Source of the DNA: Paraphoma chrysanthemicola | Lineage: Eukaryota > Ascomycota > Dothideomycetes > Pleosporales > Phaeosphaeriaceae | Length of the DNA: 64,000 nt | Assembly: GCA_020744225.1 (NCBI GenBank) | Contig: JAGMWG010000022.1 | Span: 124,001-188,000 of the forward strand | Reading direction: 5' to 3' | Shown: positions 35,080-46,929 of the stretch, one piece after another | Layout: each line of letters starts with the position of its first letter | Numbering within the stretch: the first letter of the stretch is position 1 | The notes under the pieces: generated by a model | The model's input: only the letters and a program-made list of their open reading frames with translations | Database searches by the model: none | Told to the model about the DNA's origin: nothing | Position numbers and translations under genes: made by a program

Positions 35080-36810
35080 CTATTTGCTCGCTTTCCTAGG
35101 CTCAAGCAACAGCTTTCCCTTTGGTCCCGTCTTTTCCGTAAAACCTTCTTCGCGCGTAAATACGCGCTGTCCACGCAGCCATGTCTCGCGCACCACGCCC
35201 TTGAGCGTCTTGTTCTGGTATGGCGAGACTTTGTTGCGGAAGAGCATTGTTGATGGCTCGACCTGTGTGACGTTAGAAAGACCATTCGATTTCGGCAATC
35301 ACACCGATAGCACTCAGATGTGCGACGTGGATATGAACTTACCAAAAACTCCGCCGCATCGTCGAAAACGACGATGTCAGCATCAAACCCAACGCCCAAA
35401 TCACCCTTACTCTTCTCTAATCCAACTTGCTTGGCGGTATTCTTACAGCACCATCGCACGATTTCTTCGACGCTGAAGTCCGCATCGCGCTTTGTGCCCT
35501 CGGTCCAGAGGATGGGCAGACCGAGACCAACGCTTGAGATTCCGCCCCACGCGCTGAAAAAATCACCCTTTTCTTCGGGACCTTCCATCTCACCCTCGCT
35601 GCTCTCACATGAATCGCAATCCTTCGTGTGACCGGGCTTGCGATTCGCTTCTTTCTTTGGCGGTGCGAGATGAGCCGGCAAGAGCTTGATTTCAGGTGTG
35701 CAAGGGGAATGATCTGAAACAACGGTCTGAATAACGCCATCGGCCTGGTCCTGCAGGAGCTCAGCCCAGAGTCCGTCCTGGTTCGATTGCGAACGGATGG
35801 GTGGGCAGCATTTGTGTCGTGTATCGCCTTCTTGGATTCCTTCGGCTGCGAGCGCAAGGTAGTGAAAACATGTCTCGGCTGTGATTTTGATGCCTTGGGC
35901 ACGAGCTTCGCGGAGCATGGGAATGGCTTCGATGGCGGAGAGATGAACGATGTGGAGTTGGAGTTCTGGAGCCAGGTGTGCAAGGGAGAGGATCTCGGCG
36001 ACTGCGCAGGTCTCGAAAGATGGTGGGCGAGACTGAAGGAAGGTGTCGTAGGTGGTCAATGGGCCTTTGGGTGCCATGGGTGGGTGGGAGCGTTGGATGT
36101 CGTCGCCAACTGAGTCAGTGATGGGTGGGATCATTTCGGCGTGGAACATGAGTGTGGTGGTGGAGTCCTTGAGTTCGAGGAGAGCCTTTTCGATGTCCAG
36201 TGATGAGATGCAGGGGAACTCTTCGACCTAATTAGTTGTTAGTGTCACGTGTCGGGTTTGGTAGGACGAGAATACTGACGCCGCTGTCACACAGGAAGCC
36301 TTTGAAGCCGCGAACACCTTCTTTGACCAAAGCCTTAAGCTCGCCGGCGTTACCAGGGATGACGCCGCCGTAGAAACCAACATCAACCCAACATTTGCCC
36401 TTGGCAGCTTCGATCTTGATGTGAAGATTCTCGACGGTAGTGGTTGGTGGAATGGCGTTCAGTGGCATATCAACAACAGTGGTTACGCCGCCAAAGGCAG
36501 CAGCCCTTGTGCCAGTCCAGAAGCCTTCCCATTCTGTTCGTCCAGGCTCGTTGAGGTGGACATGAGCATCGACAAGACCGGGAAGGAGGATATGAGGAGA
36601 GTAGTCTGTGTATGAGGTGCCTTCGGGGAAGTCCGTAGGCGGTAAGACAGAGTGAAAGATGGATGTAATCTTGCCGGTTGTGTTCGATACAACGATAGTC
36701 GCTTCGGTAAGTTTGCCCGCTACGACTGCTCTTGACGAAGCCAACACCGTAATGGGATGGTACGGTTGGCTGTGAGGCATGGGTGGGGGCGTTGTTGCGT
36801 GAGGAGCCAT
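35080..36810 (-). CDS. DAL1: Allantoinase
   Basis: A 532-aa cyclic amidohydrolase that opens allantoin to allantoate in purine catabolism. Three exons: 36280-36810, 35343-36227 and 35080-35262. Introns are 52 bp (GTCAGT..ATTAG) and 80 bp (GTAAGT..CACAG), both phase 0. The metal-binding HxH is in LPGLVDAHVHLNEPGRTEWEG. Then come GGVTTVVDMPLN, DVGFYGGVIPGN, a GFKGFLCDSG block with the lysine that carboxylates in this superfamily, MFHAEM, the QLHIVHLS histidine and VVSDHSPC with the catalytic Asp. The C-terminal beta domain (DADIVVFDD; TLKGVVRETWLRGQRVF) spans the last splice. A Ser/Glu/Gly insert near residues 365-385 is longer than in bacterial enzymes. An upstream non-ATG extension was rejected. 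Confidence 0.93.
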
Positions 36811-39103
36811 GATGGTGGGCAAATATGAAGGCTGAAGCAATACGCAGGCTTGAAAGAAGAAAAGAATGTGGAGGTGTCTCTAGGTCCGATCCAGGAATCT
36901 GTGAGCTATATACAGAAGTCCGGTCTCGGCAACGCGGGGAAGGTGGTGTGGGTGTCCTCGGTGAGACAGATAAGCCTAGATAAGGTGGGTATGGTGTTGC
37001 GCCTCGCAAAGGATCAAAGAGGAATGTGGATTTGACAGACACCGGTCGTGCTGTACGCTTTGAGCAAAATCGAATTCGGTACGACAAAGAATTAGCTGTC
37101 CCTGACTCTAGGTAACGCCCGAATCTGGGGTACAGCAGGTCCTTATCTATCCAGTGATGGATCTTTGGGACAGCCCCGGACGGGCTCACCGTAGCGTCAG
37201 GGGACATGGTACATCGGCCGAGTCTAGGCGATTACTCGATACCATGAGGTAGCGCGAAGAGACTATGTAAGGTTATCGGGATCGGCTTGGCCTTGCATCT
37301 CGAACGTGGTTCCCGCTGGGTGATATTCGTTAAAACATGGTGCACTACAATCTTGTCCTATTTTCGAAATTCTTTTTATACGTACACAGTCTCTATTATG
37401 ATGCCGCTGTGGTAACTGTGCCGGCAGTGTACATACCCAACCCTGACTTGACTGGGCCGGCCATGTGTTGCGTTGGACAGCCGTGAAATTCATCTGTTGG
37501 GACCGTGCTCATGCACTGATAAGCATGTGGCTTTGTTGTCGTATCGCGCCGGACCCTGATCGATCAACTTGAGCTAGCGCACGTCAACGGCTCGAACGTC
37601 ATGCTACGGTTTAAAGCCTACCGAGCGCCCCAAGCCTTTGCGGCTGTCAGAAGCACTCGACAAACCCAGGCCTTCAGTGTACAAGTCGTTGATTGTTCTG
37701 TTCGCATCCCGATTTTCTTCCTTTGATGATCTGCCGGGCTCGCCGTTTAGCTGATCGGGCAATGTCGCGTCACCGGAGCAAGCCCCGACGAAGCCGGAGA
37801 GGCTGAGAACCTGTTGGTCAGCGTACCTCTCAACACGCCTGCCAATTTCCATTACTCGATACAGCCCTTTTTGATCGAGTAAACGGTTTCAACTTTCGTC
37901 CCGGACAGCTAGCCTCAATACTGGATCTCTATCGACATCGGAGATGGCCGGAGACGTCGTAACCTTGCCGAGGCCTTCAGCACATCAGGCTGCCGCACCG
38001 GCCGTTTGCGGCAGTAATACCGCCGTTATGTGTACCTGGATATTTTGACGCATCTGAACAATTATTCAGAACTTGATCTGAAGAACAAACTCAAGAGACG
38101 GCAGTATACAGTAAGACACAGCTTCGGACGTCGCCGATGCTCACAGCATTCGCGCCCTAGGGCGTGAAGTAGTAGGCGTCAGCGGCGGAGCACCGATGGT
38201 GCAGGCTCTGTTTCCTCTCGAGTAATAGAAATGTAAAGGTCTCCGGTAGCGCGACAAAAGTGCGGTGACCCGTTCACGACCACTTCATTCAGCCGTTCAG
38301 AGCAGGGAGTGTCAGCACGTTCTGGATCGCAGAAACTGCCGGATAACTTGGACATTGGTCACAGCAAGACTCGCGTAGCGTCCACGATACTATGGGCTGC
38401 AGTTACATCCCGAAACGAGGTTTTCGTTACGTCGAAGCTGCAGAATCGCCGAATGAGTCTTCAGCATGGTGCTCGGACAGCTGCACCCGCATCCTGTTGA
38501 GCCTTCGCATTGCCGATAAAGTTTTCGTCAGGAAAACCGCGCAGGATGTCGTGCGGCGTAAACGCATTCGACTGAGTTGTCTCACGGTCGACCGGGAAAC
38601 CGTACTGCCACAGCTTCTCCTGGGCCTTTTGGTTACCGTCAGTGAATCTGATGCGCAGCTTCTCAGAGCTATTGCAAAGAAGCAAGTGAGTGTTATTGGG
38701 ACATAGTCATGTACGCCTCAGCCTGGTTTATTGCCCTGTGGTGAAGCCCTGCACAGAAGCGGCACTGGCACCGCTTCAGGTGTCCTGATCTGCGCGGCTA
38801 GTATGCTTCGTATGGAACGTCGGCTGCCATTCTCTGCCACGTAATGCAGAAACACGCCATCAATTTCATGCCGCACAACACGTTTATTCCGCCCGGACGC
38901 CCTTCCGCTCTATGACCAAGTTCGAATCGTCAGTACCCTCGGAGTCGCGAAAAGGTTTGCTCAAATGAATTTGCGAGCGGTACGGCGGATGGGTGATTAG
39001 CAATGACTTGAGTATTGACAAGAAGTGGTTGATGCATTGTCATTTGCCGTTTTCTCCCTTAGCAATTCTCGCAACATAATGTTTGCAATCCTCTGTACAG
39101 AGT
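36811..39103. other. Gene-poor interval, 2.3 kb
   Basis: No complete gene is supported. The left part is the allantoinase promoter. Two minus-strand open stretches are noted but not called as genes: 37604-37852 (82 codons from an ATG) and an exon-like segment at 38461-38667 preceded by a good acceptor. Confidence 0.4.
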
Positions 39104-40210
39104 TCAGAAGTAGTTGTTGAGTGTCGACTGTCTCTTCATCGACCCGGAGACTGCCGATGAGACCTTGCCCGCTGCCATCATCTTCGAGCTGGTGTACAGA
39201 CTCGCTTGCAGGCCATACTCAGAGGCTGTTTCCTTGTACAGATCCAGGTACGTGAAAGCATCAGACTTGTAGTAGATTGATCGTCCTGATGGCAGCAGTC
39301 CTAACGTATCGATCTCCTTCAGGACACGCAGCACATCGTCCTCGTCTCTGAAGTCCTCCAGCAAGTCAGCTTGGCTTTCAATATAAGCATGACAAATAGT
39401 CTTACCTTTGTGTAAATGCAGATCAGTCGATCGCCCTGAGTGCCTTCGTCAGTAGCGACCTTAGCCGTGGAGCCCAGACGGCCGTCGACCAAGGCGCCGA
39501 CGACTGCTTTCCACACGCGGGTAACGTCCCCCAAGCTGGGGAACAACATCCACTAGCCTTGAGTTAGCATAAGTCTGCACACATGAGCGTGTTTGTTTGA
39601 ACTCTCAACAGGGTAGTGCAAAACTCTTTGGCTCACGAATCGATGTGACAGCAAATTCTGTCACTGACAATGTACATACCTTGCCGGACAGAGTGCCACA
39701 CTCGGCCGCAAGATCGGTAATGTGTTGCTGTAGCGCTTTGCTTTCCTGACTCAACGACTTGTTCTGCGCGGCTTTTGACCCATGCTTTCCCGTGGCCTGA
39801 ATTCGTTCTCGCGTTTGCAACGACTCGTCAAGCAATTTCCTACCAAGTCTTCTGAAGTCATCTTCTCGCAGGATCACTGCCCTATCGCGAGCGTTTTGGT
39901 GTGGGTTGTGAGCCCAGATCCACGGACAAGTAGAGACTGTAGTCGTGAGGGGCGGCAGACGCCTGACAAAGTCGTCAACAGATTCACCTAGTTGCCAGGC
40001 ATCTGGGCTGCCCGCAGCGGGATTGAACAGCTCTGGCACGGGTGATGGTTCACGCTTGCGCTTGCCGAGCCGGGCAAGTCTGGCCTCCTCCATAGCTCGT
40101 CGCTCGAGCATGAAACTGGAAGCATTGCCATTGGTTTGGGTCGACGGAATTGCGATATTGTCACTCTGTGCAGCTTTGGTTGCATCTGGAGCCGCTGGTG
40201 TTGGTGGCAT
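39104..40210 (-). CDS. DUF1917 protein (BLES03/UPF0696, eIF4E-like fold)
   Basis: A 309-aa protein from three exons: 39680-40210, 39406-39552 and 39104-39355. Introns are 127 bp (GTATGT..GCTAG) and 50 bp (GTAAGA..TGGAG), both phase 0. The core matches the DUF1917 family, whose structure resembles eIF4E; its function is unknown. The family pattern is a Trp-rich start (CPWIWAHNP, near residue 93), then GKWMLFPSLGDVTRVWKAVV rebuilt across the first splice, then RLICIYTKDFRDEDDVLRVL across the second and LLPSGRSIYYKSDAFTYLDLY. The N-terminal 85 residues are polar and low in complexity. The C-terminus (RQSTLNNYF) ends in a PCNA-interacting-like motif (QSTLNNYF fits Q-x-x-L-x-x-[YF]-F), which may tie it to DNA replication; that is inference. 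Confidence 0.85.
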
Positions 40211-40722
40211 ATGTCCGGAGCGTGTTCTTGCTCTGTGTCGCGCTAGGATTGCATTTAGATCAGACTTTTGTGCAGGCCAGAAATATCCCAGATCAGCTTT
40301 ATCGCAGAGCGAGTGCTGATGGTGTTGTTCGTCTTCGTCACCTTAGACTGTCAGCATTGTTGCAGCAAGGAGCAGCTACGGTAGTTCCGATGTTTGTCAG
40401 AGCGATTGCCTGTTCAAGCACCTGCAGGCTGCACCTACCATAAAAACTTGAATCGTCAGAGATCCATCCCTCTCCGGACACTTGATCTTCCCCCGCCATA
40501 ATGCAGAGTACCTGTGCAAATGGGCATATCCACGGAGAATGAAGCTTGTTACAGAAGTGTTGGTGATGACGGCTGAGCAGAAGGGGCTGGAGCAACAGCT
40601 GTGATTGGCTGCTGAGGCAGGGGTGTGAAGCTTGGAAGGTCGTTACCCATTTACGCGAAATCGCATACGCGCTAGTACGCGTCGCGTTTCCCAGCATCAT
40701 TACGTCCAGCATCACCAATTCC
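40211..40722. promoter_or_regulatory. Divergent promoter, DUF1917 gene and PRI1
   Basis: A 512-bp region between two outward-facing starts. The PRI1-proximal end carries cell-cycle-like boxes, listed separately. Confidence 0.5.
40654..40690 (+). promoter_or_regulatory. SCB/MCB-like boxes upstream of PRI1
   Basis: CGCGAAA (40654-40660, matching the SCB core) and ACGCGT (40677-40682, exact MluI cell-cycle box) lie 41-69 bp before the PRI1 start. They are followed by CGCGTTTC (40683-40690). MBF/SBF boxes of this type drive G1/S expression of DNA replication genes in ascomycetes, so the placement before a primase gene is meaningful. Confidence 0.6.
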
Positions 40723-42328
40723 ATGTCGAAAGATACAGAGACACTCGATACCACAGCAAGCATGCCGCATTCAGTAACGCCAGATTCCACACCGGGAGAC
40801 GACTCGTCAAGGACAATATCGCAAGTCGACAACATAAAGTCAGAGCCAGAAACCCAAGATGTCGCCATGAACGATGCGCCGAGCCCCCCACCAGCGAGGC
40901 CCAAGGTCAATCTTGAAGAGCTGTTCGACGATGAGGATTCAGACGAGGAATTCCCATCCAGTGCGCCAGTCATCAAGTCAGAAGAAGAGTCTTCGCAACC
41001 AGCACCACTGTACGCCTGCAAACACGACGGCATCTTAAAGCAAAGCATGTACTGACAAATTTCCAGCAAGATAACACCCAAATCTTCGTTCTCAGACCCG
41101 GAGATAACGAGAGCCTTCTATCAACGCCCTCTTCCCATTCCGTCCGCTCTTCCAATGGCTCAACCACTCCCCAGTTCCCACCTCAGACTTCGCTCACCGC
41201 GAATTCGCCTTCACATTACCTAACGACGCATACCTACGTTACCAATCTTTCCCCACAGCAGATCTGCTTCGGAAACAATGCATACAGATGCTGCCTTCGC
41301 GTTTCGAAATCGGACCGCAGTACAGCACAAACCCCCGCGATCGCAAAACAGTCCGGAAGGCGAGCGCTTTCCGGCCTATCATGAAGGAACTGGTCTTCGA
41401 TATCGACATGACGGATTACGACGACATCCGAACATGCTGCACCGGCGCAAGCATCTGCCACAAATGCTGGAGCTTTATTACCATGGCCATCAAAGTCATT
41501 GACGTTGCCCTCCGCGAAGACTTTGGCTTCAAGCACATTCTCTGGGTATACTCGGGTCGCCGCGGTGCCCATGCCTGGGTCTGCGACAAGCGTGCGCGCG
41601 AACTCGACGACCAAAAACGACGCAGTATAGCTGGTTATCTCGAGGTTCTCAAAGGCGGCGACAACGCCGGCAAAAAGGTCAACGCACGACGACCCCTTCA
41701 TCCGCATCTTGAGCGCAGTCTCGCTATCCTCAAAGAACACTTCCAAACCTCCATCCTCGCCGAACAAGACCCCTGGTCCTCGGACGACAAAGCAGCACAC
41801 CTCCTCACCCTCCTACCCGACCCCACACTCCGCGCCGCGCTCCAAAAGAAATGGGACTCGTCCCCTCAGCGCCCCAGTGCATCAAAATGGGCCGACATCG
41901 ACGCCCTCGCTAAATCTGGCGCATTGTCAAAAACACCCAAAGAACTCGTCGAAGCCAAGCAAGACATTGTCCTCGAATACACATATCCGCGTCTCGACGC
42001 AGAAGTGTCGAAGAAACTAAACCATTTGCTCAAGTCGCCATTTGTAGTGCATCCGGGCACAGGCCGCGTCTGCGTACCGATTGACACAAGGAAAGTGGAG
42101 GAATTTGACCCATTGAGCGTGCCGACTGTGACGCAATTGTTGGGTGAGATTGATTCGTGGACGGGCAGGGATGAGGGTGGGGAAGCGGACAAGAAGATGC
42201 AGGATTGGGAGAAGACGAGTTTGAAGCCGTATGTAGAGTACTTCAAACGATTTGTCAAGGGGTTGCTAGAGGAGGGGAAGGCGGGGATAAAGAGGGAAAG
42301 AGACGAGGTGGATGCTATGGAGTTTTGA
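40723..42328 (+). CDS. PRI1: DNA primase small (catalytic) subunit, with an apparent 1-base frameshift
   Basis: The catalytic subunit of DNA primase, which makes RNA primers in the Pol alpha-primase complex. Exon 1 is 40723-41009 (acidic N-terminus); the intron is 41010-41066 (GTACGC..TCCAG). Downstream, homology runs SDPEITRAFYQR in one frame to position 41127, then LFPFRPLFQWLN and all remaining motifs in the next frame from 41129. One extra base in the CCC at 41127-41129 explains the shift. Later signatures are FAFTLPNDAYLRYQSF, SRFEIGPQYS, the catalytic aspartates in LVFDIDMTDYDD, zinc-binding-like CCTGASICHKC and YSGRRGAHAWVCD. Discounting the extra base the protein is about 515 aa, normal for fungi. 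As primase is essential, a sequence error is more likely than a null allele, but both remain open. Confidence 0.88.
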
Positions 42329-42603
42329 GTGAGCGTATTTACGGTTGGCGGGAAGGTGTTCTGCGTTTTGCATAGGGTCCGGTCACTATTTGTGGTACTT
42401 GGGTATGAGTGTGGGATCACGATTTGTAGCATAGCTTGAATGACTTGAATACTTTTTGCATCACCGCCGGCCTTTACAATATCACGACATATGGCTTGGA
42501 AAAAGTCCGCAGATCGAACATGAGTGGAAAGCCACGCTTGCACCTCGCTTTTGATGGTGCTATTGATACAATCCTCCAAATCCCGTCCGGTCACTTCAAC
42601 ACT

Positions 42604-43662
42604 CTACGCCTTCGACCTCTTGTCCTTGTCGCTCTGCGTCTGCGTGACATTCAGACCCAAGCCATTCGAGTCCAAGTAGACCTTATTGCTCGAGTTCTGC
42701 AGGATCTGTGCAATGTTCCTCGCGTTCTCAAACTCCCTCAGATCAACGTACGACCTGCTCTTCTTGATGGCGTCACCAATCAGCTCAGCGGAGCGGGCCT
42801 CACCCTGTGCGCGGACGACGGTGGCTTGCTTCTCCTGGCGGGCTTTGTCGACGACGAAGGCGGCGCGCTGGGCTTCTTGCTGGGCAACTTGCTTGGCCTC
42901 GACGGCGGCGGTGAATTCGGGAGAGAAGGCAAGGTGCTGGAGGGGTCAGTATGGGTTGTATCAGACGGAGGAAGAGACGCTTACTGTTAGCGAGACATCG
43001 TCGAGCATGATGTTGAACCTTGCTGCTCTCCTTACGAGGTTGTCCCTCACAAGTCTTGAGACGTTCTCACGTTGGGTGATCAACTGGCTGGCATTGAACT
43101 GCGCGACAACGCTCTTGAGCACCTCGTTGACGATGGAAGGCAACACTCGCTCATCATAGTCTGTGCCTAGCGTCCTGTAAATCTGCGGCAACGCATCGAC
43201 TCGCGGTCTTGACAGGACACGGCAGGTTATGTTCACCATCTGCAAGTCCTTGGTACCAGTGAGAGAAGCGACGTTTCGTGGTTTGGCGCGGACATCGTAG
43301 GTAATCGGGGTTTCGAACCATGGGATACGGAAATGTGTGCCTTCGCTGTAGATTTCCTTCTGCACGCCGCCGACTCGGGTGTACTTGATTGCGCGGTGTC
43401 CACCGTCGACTGCCTAGAATTAGCTTCGGCTCCAGCTCACAGTACGACTGCGAAGCTCCAAGAGCTTCGAATCAGAGTTGTACGCACCGTTGAATAGCGC
43501 ATTATTCGCGACCCAGATACCTCCACCCAGCAGCACCAGTCCTCCAATGCCACCAAAGAGACCTTTTGGCGGGCCACCTCCGGCGCCTCCGAACCGCTGC
43601 GACCGTCGGGTCAGCTCATTTTGGATGCGTGCCCAAGCTTCTTTGGGGTCGGGAGCAGACAT
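42604..43662 (-). CDS. PHB2: Prohibitin-2
   Basis: A 310-aa inner-mitochondrial-membrane prohibitin, partner of Phb1 in ring complexes that act as a protein and lipid scaffold. Three exons: 43488-43662, 42985-43409 and 42604-42936. Introns are 78 bp (GTGCGT..GGCAG) and 48 bp (GTAAGC..TCCAG). The N-terminal anchor (LVLLGGGIWVANNALF) at about 42-57 runs into VDGGHRAIKYTRVGGVQKEIY, which requires the second of two possible AGs at intron 1. The PHB domain continues with EGTHFRIPWFETPITYDVRA and MVNITCRVLSRP, then a long C-terminal coiled coil (EAKQVAQQEAQRAAFVVDKA). The anchor plus the 310-residue length fits Phb2 rather than the shorter Phb1. Confidence 0.95.
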
Positions 43663-44360
43663 GGCGGCAGTATGTGGTCGTGTGAGGGCGCGATGCTCGT
43701 GGGACGTGTAGGCGGCGACGATGGCGGAACAGAAGTGGTGATGCGATCACCGCAGAAATGGTAGCGGCGAATCACAACCCCAGATGCAAGGCGCTTGCCA
43801 AGCCATTACGAGCATTCCCCTGCTGCGTCCACTTTGGTCGGACTTTGGATGCACGTACGCAGAAATGCCTGCAGCCTTTACAGCAAGCATGTGTAGATAT
43901 TTAGCTACACTTATTGATCTGAAACACCCTGACTGTGTCCAGCCAGACAGCGGCTGTCTGCAGCGGTTGCAGCATGTTTGTGCACAGACCTCTGCCAATC
44001 AACATCATAGTGAGCTCTTAAGCACAGCTGTCCATAAGCTCCCACAATACCCGACAACTCTCATAAGTGCCCATGTGGTGGCCCTCTTTTCTTTCCTACT
44101 CGTACCAAAGTTCTGAGATACCCAATTTCATATCTTTCTTCTTTTAGTATCGTAGTCTTTGACTGGTGCTTTGTGCGACGGTTGCGGTGCAACTTGATGA
44201 AGCTCTGGGTATGTAACTGCTCCCGCATGGAGAAAGACTGCGCGTGTTGTACTAATAGACAATGGTAGATACGCTGAGCCCTGCTATATCGAAACATTAT
44301 TCACCGTTGGTATCGTCGTAAACCTTGTCTTTTCCAGCGCACTTGCGCCCCGCCTTTGCA
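43663..44360. other. Divergent promoter region, PHB2 and lectin gene
   Basis: About 700 bp between outward-facing starts. No additional gene is supported. Confidence 0.5.
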
Positions 44361-45764
44361 ATGCACGTCACATCGCGATCGCTCCGTACAGTCGCATGGT
44401 CTGCTCTCGCACTTTCTACTGCTCGCGCGCAATACATCATAGACAATCTCAGCTTCGGCCAGAAAGATGGTGTCTACATCTCGCCCGACCTACGATCCAT
44501 CCCACACTGGATCATCCAAGGCAATGACGACTATGTCCCACAAGTCCTCTCCGACCGAGTGATCCTTACACCACCGTACCCTGGCAACAAACGTGGTTCA
44601 CTATGGGCGCAAGACCCGCTGCACCACTCTGGCGATTGGACTGCGGAGTTGGACTTCCGCGCATCGGGCATGGACCGCGGAGCTGGCAACCTCCAGTTCT
44701 GGTATGTCAAGGAATCCCAGGCGCATGAAGTACCGACCAGCTTGTATACTGCGCCAAAGTTTGACGGGCTGGTTCTAGTCATTGATCAGTACGAGGGTCA
44801 TGGAGGATCTGTGAGGGGCTTCTTGAACGACGGCACAGTCGATATCAAGTCGCAACCCGACCCGGACACGCTTGCTTTTGGCAAGTGCGATCATGCGTAC
44901 AGGAATCGCGGCCTCTTGAGTAACCTCAAGCTACACCACGCCGACGGGTTCTTGGAAGTCTTGATTGATGGGGAGACCTGTTTCAAGACCGACAAGGTAT
45001 GTACTGTCACTGCTCTTGCACCACCATGCAGCATATTAACATCTACAAAGGTCAAGCTTCCAGAGGGATACTACTTCGGCGTGAGCGCTTCCTCCGCCGA
45101 AAACCCCGACTCCTTCGAAGTCCACAAATTCATCGTCTCAACTACCAAATCCGTCACGCGCGAAGAACCCAATCGCCAACGTTACACTCCTCCCGACAAT
45201 CACCAGCAACAAGCCAACCTCGCCTCCCAGAAGATCCACGAGCAGCAAACTCACAAATCCAGCGCGCATAACGACATCCCGGACAAGGTCGAGGACGTCA
45301 TTGCAGACAGCATCCGCAGCCAGCAAGAACAATTTGCCGACCTGCACAACCGCATCCAGATCATGAACCACCACATCGACGAAATCCACGACCTCGTTTT
45401 CAAAATGCATCAGGAGTCCGAACGCCGCTTCAACGACCTCATGCACCGCGTCGTCCCCATTGACGACCGCAGCGCCGCAACAATCCGCAACGTGGAGAAA
45501 GTTGAGCGCACGACTATGGAAATCCTCCGCGATCTCGAATCAAAGGACTTCAAGGATATGATGAACCAGATCCATCGCGCGCTCGAGAACAATCACGAAG
45601 GACTGAGTCAGAGTCTACCGCTTGTTATGGGCGCCGTCGTGGGCAGCCATAAGCCGAGCATAATCAGCTTTTTGTTTGTGGCGATTGCGGTCCAGATCAT
45701 GGTCACGGGAGCGTACATTGTGTATAAGAAGAGGAGGAATAGTGCGCCGAAGAAGTATTTGTAA
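44361..45764 (+). CDS. L-type lectin, ER-Golgi cargo receptor (Emp46/47, ERGIC-53/VIP36-like)
   Basis: A type I membrane protein, about 449 aa after removal of a 54-bp intron at 44997-45050 (AAG/GTATGT..ACAAAG/GTC). That segment has no stop and would add 18 residues if retained, but it interrupts the lectin fold. The ATG at 44361 begins a signal peptide (MHVTSRSLRTVAWSALALSTARAQ). The legume-like lectin domain covers residues 25-245: SLWAQDPLHHSGDWTAELDF, GNLQFWYVKE and FDGLVLVIDQYEGHGGSVRGFLNDG with metal/sugar-binding Asp/Asn residues. A coiled-coil stalk follows (residues ~300-400), then one membrane helix (ISFLFVAIAVQIMVTGAYIVY). The tail ends in KKYL, a dilysine KKXX Golgi-to-ER retrieval signal. 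The likely role is glycoprotein export from the ER. Confidence 0.9.
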   Translation: MHVTSRSLRTVAWSALALSTARAQYIIDNLSFGQKDGVYISPDLRSIPHWIIQGNDDYVPQVLSDRVILTPPYPGNKRGSLWAQDPLHHSGDWTAELDFRASGMDRGAGNLQFWYVKESQAHEVPTSLYTAPKFDGLVLVIDQYEGHGGSVRGFLNDGTVDIKSQPDPDTLAFGKCDHAYRNRGLLSNLKLHHADGFLEVLIDGETCFKTDKVCTVTALAPPCSILTSTKVKLPEGYYFGVSASSAENPDSFEVHKFIVSTTKSVTREEPNRQRYTPPDNHQQQANLASQKIHEQQTHKSSAHNDIPDKVEDVIADSIRSQQEQFADLHNRIQIMNHHIDEIHDLVFKMHQESERRFNDLMHRVVPIDDRSAATIRNVEKVERTTMEILRDLESKDFKDMMNQIHRALENNHEGLSQSLPLVMGAVVGSHKPSIISFLFVAIAVQIMVTGAYIVYKKRRNSAPKKYL

Positions 45765-46355
45765 ATGCTGCAGTTGCGAAGGCCGGAGGGTTGTGCTTGT
45801 TGTTGCTGAGGTGAGTGGGGATGTGGATTGTATTATATGCTCAGTGACCTTTTGTGCATATGGAGGCGTTTATGATTGATTGGATTGGCAGAGATTAGAC
45901 GCAAGAGTAAGTGGGTGGATATATGTAACGCCATTTCAACGTTTGATTATTGAAGATATTGCACCATGGTTGTTTGCATTGCATCTCTAGTGTGACCCTG
46001 TGTGAGTAAGAATTATCGAATACCAGCATGCGCTGGTCGTATAAAGGTTATGGGCTTGTGTAGCCAATCAACAATGTCACTGAGCGTTGATAGAGCAAAC
46101 ATCACAACCTTCGCCACCTGATTCTTATTCAATCTGTAAATGGCCAACACATGGGCTAGAGATCCCCGAGCTCATGGGAGGACGAAAGCATCACGAGAGG
46201 GGCAGCCAGCGGCGGGACTGATGGTGATTGTGAAGTCTTTGACATTGATTCATAGTCTAAATTGCTGACAAATGGTGTGCCCTTTAGGTCCACCCATCTG
46301 CCATAGCATCGTGACGCGTATTCATCATGTCATTATCCCCCTCCTGGTCTATCGC
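45765..46355. other. Intergenic, convergent 3' ends
   Basis: About 590 bp between the lectin and ubiquitin-fusion stop codons, with no further gene seen. Confidence 0.5.

Positions 46356-46929
<574 letters not shown>

Noticed and set aside
36470..37207. 245-codon minus-strand frame overlapping the allantoinase start
   Set aside because: Out of frame with allantoinase, which has clear motifs over the same bases; no motifs of its own.
41234..41800. 188-codon minus-strand frame
   Set aside because: Antisense to the primase catalytic region.
41866..42594. 242-codon minus-strand frame
   Set aside because: Mostly antisense to the PRI1 C-terminus; no recognisable domain.
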